A DNA stretch of 64,000 nucleotides. It comes from Gonatopus flavifemur (Eukaryota; Arthropoda; Insecta; Hymenoptera; Dryinidae). The notes beneath the pieces are model-generated. The model was not told the origin of the DNA. It did no database searches and saw only the letters and a program-made list of their open reading frames with translations. Where the stretch lies: NCBI GenBank assembly GCA_018340375.1, contig JAFFJZ010000001.1, positions 11,798,001-11,862,000 on the forward strand, given 5' to 3'. Shown piece by piece: positions 57,890 through 64,000 of this stretch (position 1 is its first letter; each line of letters opens with the position of its first letter). A program made the translations under genes and the position numbers.

Positions 57890-57956
57890 AAACCTTTTTC
57901 TCAGTGTGAATCAAGAAGCTTTGAATTTTGATATACATATGCAAAATATATTCCTT

Positions 57957-58838
57957 CCCATGCAGGTATTGCCAAGACTTAGAAAAAACCCCAAGCTTGT
58001 CCCAAGGTTGACACATGTGTCAGAAACAAACCTCCGTGAAGAACAATTGGCCCAATATTGTTCCATGATTGTCCCGTTGTTCCCAATGGATAGTTATGGT
58101 ACATTTGTTAATATTTTTGAAATGATCGCTACATTTGGTACAAGCTTGGCACAAGTGTAAAAATCGAGCATTCGTTGAGAACAATTGTGCCAATATTGCC
58201 CCCATGAGTGACGCAATGTTCATGAATTTATAAAGTTATAACTATTGAGGTAAGCTTGAGCGAAAGCTGCCCACTCTGGGGCAGGCTCGGATCAGGCCTG
58301 GGTCGATAGTTATGCTCACTAGGGGTGATATACAAGTGAAAATAAACCATCAGTTTTTCGGGTGATTCGGGGGATTTCAATGTTGGATTCCGTACGGGAT
58401 CAGATCATTATAAGATTTATGTTATGGTATTTCAGTGAGATCTTATTAGTTTAGTTTGAGCATAATTCAACAATAGAATCAAAATTGATTGAAATCTCAA
58501 AGAACGCAAATTTCCCAATGATCATACAAGCTTGTCCCAGTCTTGTCACATTTTTTCTATCGTTTTAAGATAATTCATGTACGGCATCCTCAGGGAGAAA
58601 GTCATGAACACGAATATGAATCAATTACTTTTTTCACCCATATCCACGATCAAAGAAGCATTGGTTGATGCTTGGTAAATGAATTGGACCGGACCTGGCA
58701 AAACCACTGGCCCAAGCTTGTCTTGATCTTATCATTCCCAAGCATGGGCCAAGTTTGGTAAATTGTTCAAGACAAGTCTTGGCAGGTCTCGTGCCAGGCT
58801 TTGTCCATCATTGGGCCATTGGTCCATACACACATGGG
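57957..58838. mobile_element. CCC-ended element, TT target duplication, CCAAGCTTGG-type interior
   Basis: Left end CCCATGCAGGTATTGCC and right end read inwards CCCATGTGTGTATGGACC, flanked by TT on both sides (57,955-57,956 and 58,839-58,840). The interior has many CAAGCTTGTCCC/GGCCCAA words in both orientations. 882 bp, non-coding. The end match is shorter than in other members. Confidence 0.6.
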
Positions 58839-58844
58839 TTATAC

Positions 58845-60160
58845 TATAAAAAATAGGTTGAAATTCGCTATATCAGATGAATAAGAAAATTCTCAGGCTT
58901 TTCACGATAAATATATTTTTATCAGAGGAGAAATCAAGAGTACCCTCAATTTTGTCACATGATATGCAAAACGAAAAGCAGTAGAATATCCTATGTATTC
59001 TATTGTTGGTCAAATATCAACGCTAAAACGAAGTGAATAATCCCGTTCCACAAATAAGGTTTTATTACATACATGTTGAAGGATGATAACGAAAAGATTG
59101 AACAATGAAACATCATTCTTTCGCATGTACATATTTATTGAGTAATTAAAACACAAAAGCAGTAAGTCATACCGAGATACAGCGTTTACAACGCACGTAA
59201 ATAAAGCTGATTGAAAATAGTGCGAACACTACCTGCTGGTAATACGATCGCCCTAGATATATTACTCTCTTTGATTCATGCTTATACTTTAACTGAAGAT
59301 AACGATAAACCATCCCTTTCTCCCTAGATAGAATATACATGCATGATCGATATATATTCAAAAATGATGGTATACTCTAACAAGCATTGAACTTCGTAAG
59401 TTGAAAACACGCAAATAAATGTGTGAAAATATTCACTACGTTATAGGAATTCAATTCAGTTTGTCTGACCAAATAATGATATCGCTACTTCAGGGTCAAT
59501 GCATGCAAAATCAGCAAGCATTAGTTGCTCGACCACCTCAGAAATTTTTTATCTTTTCTCCTATGAAACCCCTAAAAGGTGAGAGTCCAAAACCACGATT
59601 TTTAATTTTTAATTCTTACACTCCTGAAAACTGCAGACGTGTTTGTGATGAGGAAATCGTTGTTTTTAGCCTTCGGAAGGGTTCAGGAAAACTGAAATAT
59701 CTCAGCTCTGGGTTATGTTAGGGAGTTGAGGTTAATACCATCTTTTAGAGCAGGTTTCAGGCTACATTTTTGCTGCATTAAAGATTCTTCTAGCTTTCGT
59801 CTCGTTGGTGAAATGCAAGCTCAAGAAACGGTTGAAAAATACGAAAAAGTTAGCTTTTGAGGTATTTTTTTTCTCATCAAAGTGATGATTATCTGGGCTG
59901 GTCTTTTGGAGGGGAGTCACTATAGCTCTCTAGTAGTCTCTGTAGAGCCTCTATAAAATGTCAGTATTGCGATTTCCACCTGTTTTCATGGTTAAATATC
60001 TCGGATGGGACAGGGGTTGAAAACCTGGATTTCATCTAGATTTGAAATGCATTTTATACCCTATAAATCAAAAAAAAGAAAACGTTGTATTTCGCAAGGA
60101 GACCAAAGTTATGGCTCTTTCAATACATGTCAAAAACAGTGACCAAATAAAATGGTAACA
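58845..60160. other. No recognisable feature
   Basis: Unique-looking sequence. The plus-strand ORF at 59,419-59,721 (100 codons) has no recognisable domain and no supporting signals. Confidence 0.45.
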
Positions 60161-60166
60161 CCTGCA

Positions 60167-60650
60167 CACTGCAAAAATTGCCGTCGAAGATGTGTCTCAA
60201 AATAAGATATAATGTGTTTGATAACTCAAATCAAACACTTGACTGTTCCAACTGGAAACATCAGTATCTTATTTTGCGGCACTAACGTTTATATATGTTT
60301 GTTCTAAAAGCAGATCATAGGAGTGTGATTTATGACATTTAACTTGAACAAATTGATTGAATTGATGATTTTTCATCATACAGTTGATCAGAATCTCGTT
60401 TAGTTTTGTTTCAAAATGGCACAATATACATTTCGTATACATTGTTCCTGTTCTTCACTTTGACGTTGACGTGATAGGAATTTGAGGTTATCTTCCTACA
60501 TACAGCTTTCAAACATTTTTGTTTGCCAATCAAACACGTCATGTTTTGAAAACGTAGTTTTGTGTTTTGAATATGATTACAGTAACATTTTGAAATGTTT
60601 GAAAAGTCACTACAAAAGTATCTTAGAATAAGATATCAGTTTTTGCAGTG
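60167..60650. mobile_element. Element with CACTGCAAAAA ends
   Basis: CACTGCAAAAATTG ... CAGTTTTTGCAGTG. Near each end there is also AATAAGATA in inverted orientation. Flanks CA (left) and AC (right) do not match. 484 bp, non-coding. It belongs by its ends with the CACTG group. Confidence 0.6.
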
Positions 60651-60749
60651 ACGCTCCGCGCAGATCTGCTCAACTTTCTCGGTGCAAATTGTTGCGAATC
60701 GAAGCATTTAATTGATTCCTGGAATCAGTACAAGTGTTTTCTGAATAGT

Positions 60750-61884
60750 GCCTGGTTAAAAAATCCGATTCAATCCGATGAAGAAAAATTCTATCGGAAT
60801 GAATTGAGTTTCTGCATCGGAAATTTCCGATTGATACCAATAAAATTTCTTTGAATTGGATTGAATTGGTTTTCTCATCAATAATGAAAATTCCAATTGG
60901 ATCCGATAAAGGAAAATTCTATCGGAATGAATTGAGTTTCTGCATCGGAAATTTTTGATTGATACCAATAAAAATTTTTTCGATTGGGTTAAATAGTTTT
61001 GTTATTAGCAATTAATATTGATAATATAAAGGAATGAAATGAGTTTTTGCATCGGAAATGTCCTATTGATTCCGATTAGAGTTCTTTCAATCGGCTTGAC
61101 TACATTCTCACAGTAACTTTCATGACAAATACCTATAAAATCCTGTTCCCAAGAACAAGTATCGGATTTCATGTGTTGATGTGATAAGAGGACTCGTTCT
61201 CATCCGCTGAATTTTTTTGGTAATAGGATTAGATAGGTGTTCCTATCGAAATTCAACATAAAATGGATATTTCCCATAAAGACTCGTTAAATCTTCAACC
61301 TCATCAACTTCCCTACTAATTCCAATAGATCCGGATTACCGCGGATTCCGATGAAAACTAATTTTCAAATGAAATGAAAGGAATTCCGAAATTGAATTGG
61401 ATATTGCCGATACAAACCCGTAGAATACCATGATCTGTAAACTTTCTTATTATTTCCAATAATTTCTTATGTTGAAATAATCCAACTGAAAACTCATTGA
61501 TCAATGAAATCTGTACATTCTAAAATTAAGTCGAAAATTTCCCTTAAAAGACTCATTCGAGTTCACAAATTTTCCCATTAGTTCCAATAGATTGAGGGTA
61601 TGGAAACTTCCGATAAAAATCGTTTGCCTTATGAATTGGAAAGAATTTTTAAAATCCTATCAGATATTTCTCATACAGACCAATAGATCACGCGGAGTCC
61701 TATTAATTCCAATGGAACACAAATTTTTCAATGGGCAAATCCTCGATTCGATCCTATAGATAACAGATTCCAATTGAATCCTATTCATTTTGAATCGGTA
61801 CTTGAGGCTTTCCGATTGACCCTATTCATTCCGATTAATTTTGAATCGGTTTCTATCGGATCCTATAGGATTTTTTAACTAGAG
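60750..61884. mobile_element. Element with CTGGTTAAAAAATCC ends and CCGATT-repeat interior
   Basis: Left GCCTGGTTAAAAAATCCGAT, right read inwards CTCTAGTTAAAAAATCC. The interior is CCGATT/ATCGG repeats, including two near-identical ~115-bp units at about 60,757-60,975. It resembles the CCC group, but neither end is a clean CCC and the flanks do not match. Confidence 0.6.
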
Positions 61885-62016
61885 TTGCAAAAACTCAAGT
61901 AGAGAAATTAGACATTGACGTTGAAATACATTCTCAAAACACTCCGATTTTTTCTTAACAGATGTTTTTATTCTATTATAGAATACAAAATTATTATATT
62001 GATAATTTTTCATAAA

Positions 62017-62550
62017 TTAGGCACTCAAATGTTTGCTGCGGTTTCTTCGTTCTTTTGTGGTATCGATAGTTTGAGAAGACACCAGTGCATCTCGAAATGC
62101 CGTCGATTTTGATGCGTCGTAGCATCTTATTTCAGCCGATTGTAGAGGGACTATTCGATGATATTCCCTTGTGTTCTTTACTGTTTCGGTGTTGAGAAAT
62201 CTTGATTCGAGTCTCGCGTAGTTTGATTCCAGCTCACTAGTTGGCACATAAGGGTATGTAATGCCAGTAATTTCTTCAGAACAGAATTTGTACATGTCCA
62301 GAGGCGTCAAAATTCGACCCTTTGCAGACTACTCCTTGCAACTTGCCGTTTTGTGACACCCCCTATCCCATCAGTAACGTTTTTACCGTGGCAAGTAGCC
62401 AAGTAATTCCATTCAGCATCAAGTCCGGAATCATCAAGATGCTCGCAAATGTTAATGAAGTTTTTTCTATTCTTGTATTGACTCGAAGCACCATCACTGA
62501 AATAAATGATTTTCTTCACCGAGGGTGCTATATTTCTTATAAGAAATTTC
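62017..62550 (-). pseudogene. Fragment of a conserved arthropod repeat-associated protein, frameshifted
   Basis: Reads KKIIYFSDGASSQYKNRKNF, then NICEHLDDSGLDAEWNYLAT, then CHGKNVTDGIGGVTKRQVAR. After a single-base shift near 62,320 it continues LTPLDMYKFCSEEI and ITYPYVPTSELE. I recognise the SDGA-SQYKN...HGK...DG-GG pattern from multi-copy uncharacterised insect and cnidarian proteins, but not its function. Function unknown, not expressed intact. Confidence 0.6.
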
Positions 62551-62719
62551 TCGAATTAATGAATCCCTTCAGGGAAATCAGATAAGTCCCTTGTAAGGGC
62601 CTCATAAGATTTTCCGGATTCTAACTTGATCAAGACCTTATTCAAAATAGGGAACGCCTGATCAAATTTCTACTAGAGAACACGTGAATGTCTGCAGCAT
62701 GTTTTGCGAATAAAACGTC

Positions 62720-63440
62720 CTTCATTAATATAGTCTCCGTCTAGGGTGATACACTGGTTCCAAAATACGCGTCAGTTTCTGATATAATTTCTTCATTGAA
62801 GCCAAATTTCTTTCCCTGGAGCATTCTTTTGATGTCCACAAACAGCCAGTACTCTTGAAATGGGGAAAAGTGAGATTTCCACTTGGAAGGAAAGATTCCA
62901 CCTTGTTGGAGTGAGAATTCACTGTTTAGGCAGGAAATCTATCTTTTCGTTCGATTGGAATTTCAACTGTTCCATATTTGGAGGGTAGTCGCTGGAGGCT
63001 AGATCTGGAGAATCCAGAGAGTGTGGAAGCAATTCGAAGTGCAATTCATGATGTTTCTTCCAACATGGTGTATTGTTTTGGCAAAATATCACTTTTTCCT
63101 TTTTCATTTATGGTCGTAATCGTGGGATTGGTAATTCCTTCCTTCAAACGCATCAATAATGGTATATAATATTCGCTATTGATGGTTCTTCCTTTGTCAA
63201 GATAATCGATGAACAAAGCACTTTGCGCGTCTCAAAATACGGAGGCCAAACGCTTGCCAGCTGATGTTTGCGGTTATGGTCGCTTTGGGCGGCTTTTGCC
63301 TGCTGTTATTCACTCAGTTGACTGCCGATTTGATTTCGGAGTGAAATGGTTGATCCGTGTTTCATCTACTCTCACATATCGACGATCAATTGTTGTCAGA
63401 AATGAGGTATCAATGCAAAGATTTTGATACCCTGGCTTCT
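62720..63440 (-). pseudogene. Second mariner transposase, heavily decayed
   Basis: On the minus strand, in changing frames: DRRYVRVDETRINHFTPKSN (first catalytic Asp in VDET) near 63,400, SAGKRLASVF, FIDYLDKGRTINSEYY near 63,200, ELHFELLPHSLDSPDLASSD (third catalytic Asp) near 63,030, and CITLDGDY near 62,735. The second catalytic site reads CQNNTPC, where an Asp is expected. At least three stops or shifts. A different mariner type from the one at 25,741. Confidence 0.85.
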
Positions 63441-64000
63441 AATATCTTCAACTCCTCTGTTATCGCATCATTTGAATCGTTGTTTTCGATAAAGCAGAGT
63501 TCGAATGAAACTCATCAAGCTCTGTTTGAGCTGTATTTTTTCACAACGGAAAACAATGCTTTCCATTGTTTTGAGAATTGCAAAAATAGCTTTCTCGAAC
63601 CACTGTAACTTACTGAGAAAAATTCGCGTCAGTTGAATTAACAAAATCAAGACAATTGTATGACTTGGAATATCCCAAAAATTATTCATTGCAATCATAT
63701 ACAATAATCTCGTTTTTCAATTGAATTTTTCTGAGTGTGTGAATCTTACACATGGCGCTTGAAAAAAATCTAAGAATTGCTATTTATGACTGTCTGAAAT
63801 TTCTTTGTGTGGGACTAAAATGATTTTTATATTTTTGGAACATTTCATCGCCCTAGAATATTTCCAAAATATTCTCTATTACTTGGGATTCATTTTGTCA
63901 TTCACGATATTCCACCATCGCATCCACATTTTCGAGCAAAATAACAAAGATGCTATCTGGGAATGATATTCGAAAATCTGCAAGAAATTCCAGAAATTCC

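Overview
This is an AT-rich but CpG-containing piece of an animal nuclear genome, almost certainly from an insect. Genes are split by introns with ordinary GT..AG borders, there is a long load of decayed transposons, and there are no operons or bacterial signals. A hymenopteran is my best guess, from the mariner types, the CpG content and the repeat style. Nothing in the window proves the order.

One real protein-coding gene is recognisable. It is a nephrin/sticks-and-stones/hibris-type immunoglobulin-superfamily adhesion receptor on the minus strand. Fifteen coding segments can be placed with exact splice borders and matching phases between 51,732 (5') and 17,634 (stop codon). They encode about 1,206 residues: five C2-type Ig domains, one degenerate Ig lacking its first cysteine, two more Ig domains, one fibronectin type III domain, a transmembrane segment and a cytoplasmic tail ending in GHLV. 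The signal peptide and first Ig domain are not seen and should lie beyond the right edge. The transmembrane segment is encoded twice, by adjacent exons of 153 and 156 bp with the same phase, only 52 bp apart. They look like mutually exclusive alternatives.

Layout. 1-10,300: stacked repeats and non-autonomous DNA elements. 10,390-17,633: AT-rich, largely unique sequence downstream of the stop codon, perhaps a long 3' UTR. 17,634-18,076: last exon. 18,266-22,650: a dense cluster of miniature elements and a 120-bp satellite inside the last intron. 25,397-28,988: tail exons, with a mariner between them. 28,861-33,868: a compact block of most extracellular exons and both transmembrane exons. 33,869-51,552: large introns with the two 5'-most visible Ig regions, two non-LTR retrotransposon relics, a Penelope-like RT scrap, a 1-kb piggyBac-like foldback element and other MITEs. 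51,733-64,000: upstream intron or 5' flank with more elements and transposase relics.

The most interesting non-gene signal is a series of elements that begin with CCC(A/T) and end with its complement. Ten of them are flanked by an exact 2-bp direct repeat (GT, TT, AG, TG or TC, so not TA-restricted). Most carry a different short repeat or palindrome as their interior. Two interrupt other transposon genes, and removing the element plus one copy of the dinucleotide restores the host reading frame. A second group with CACTG ends also shows 2-bp flanking repeats. I cannot tie either group to a named superfamily from the sequence alone.
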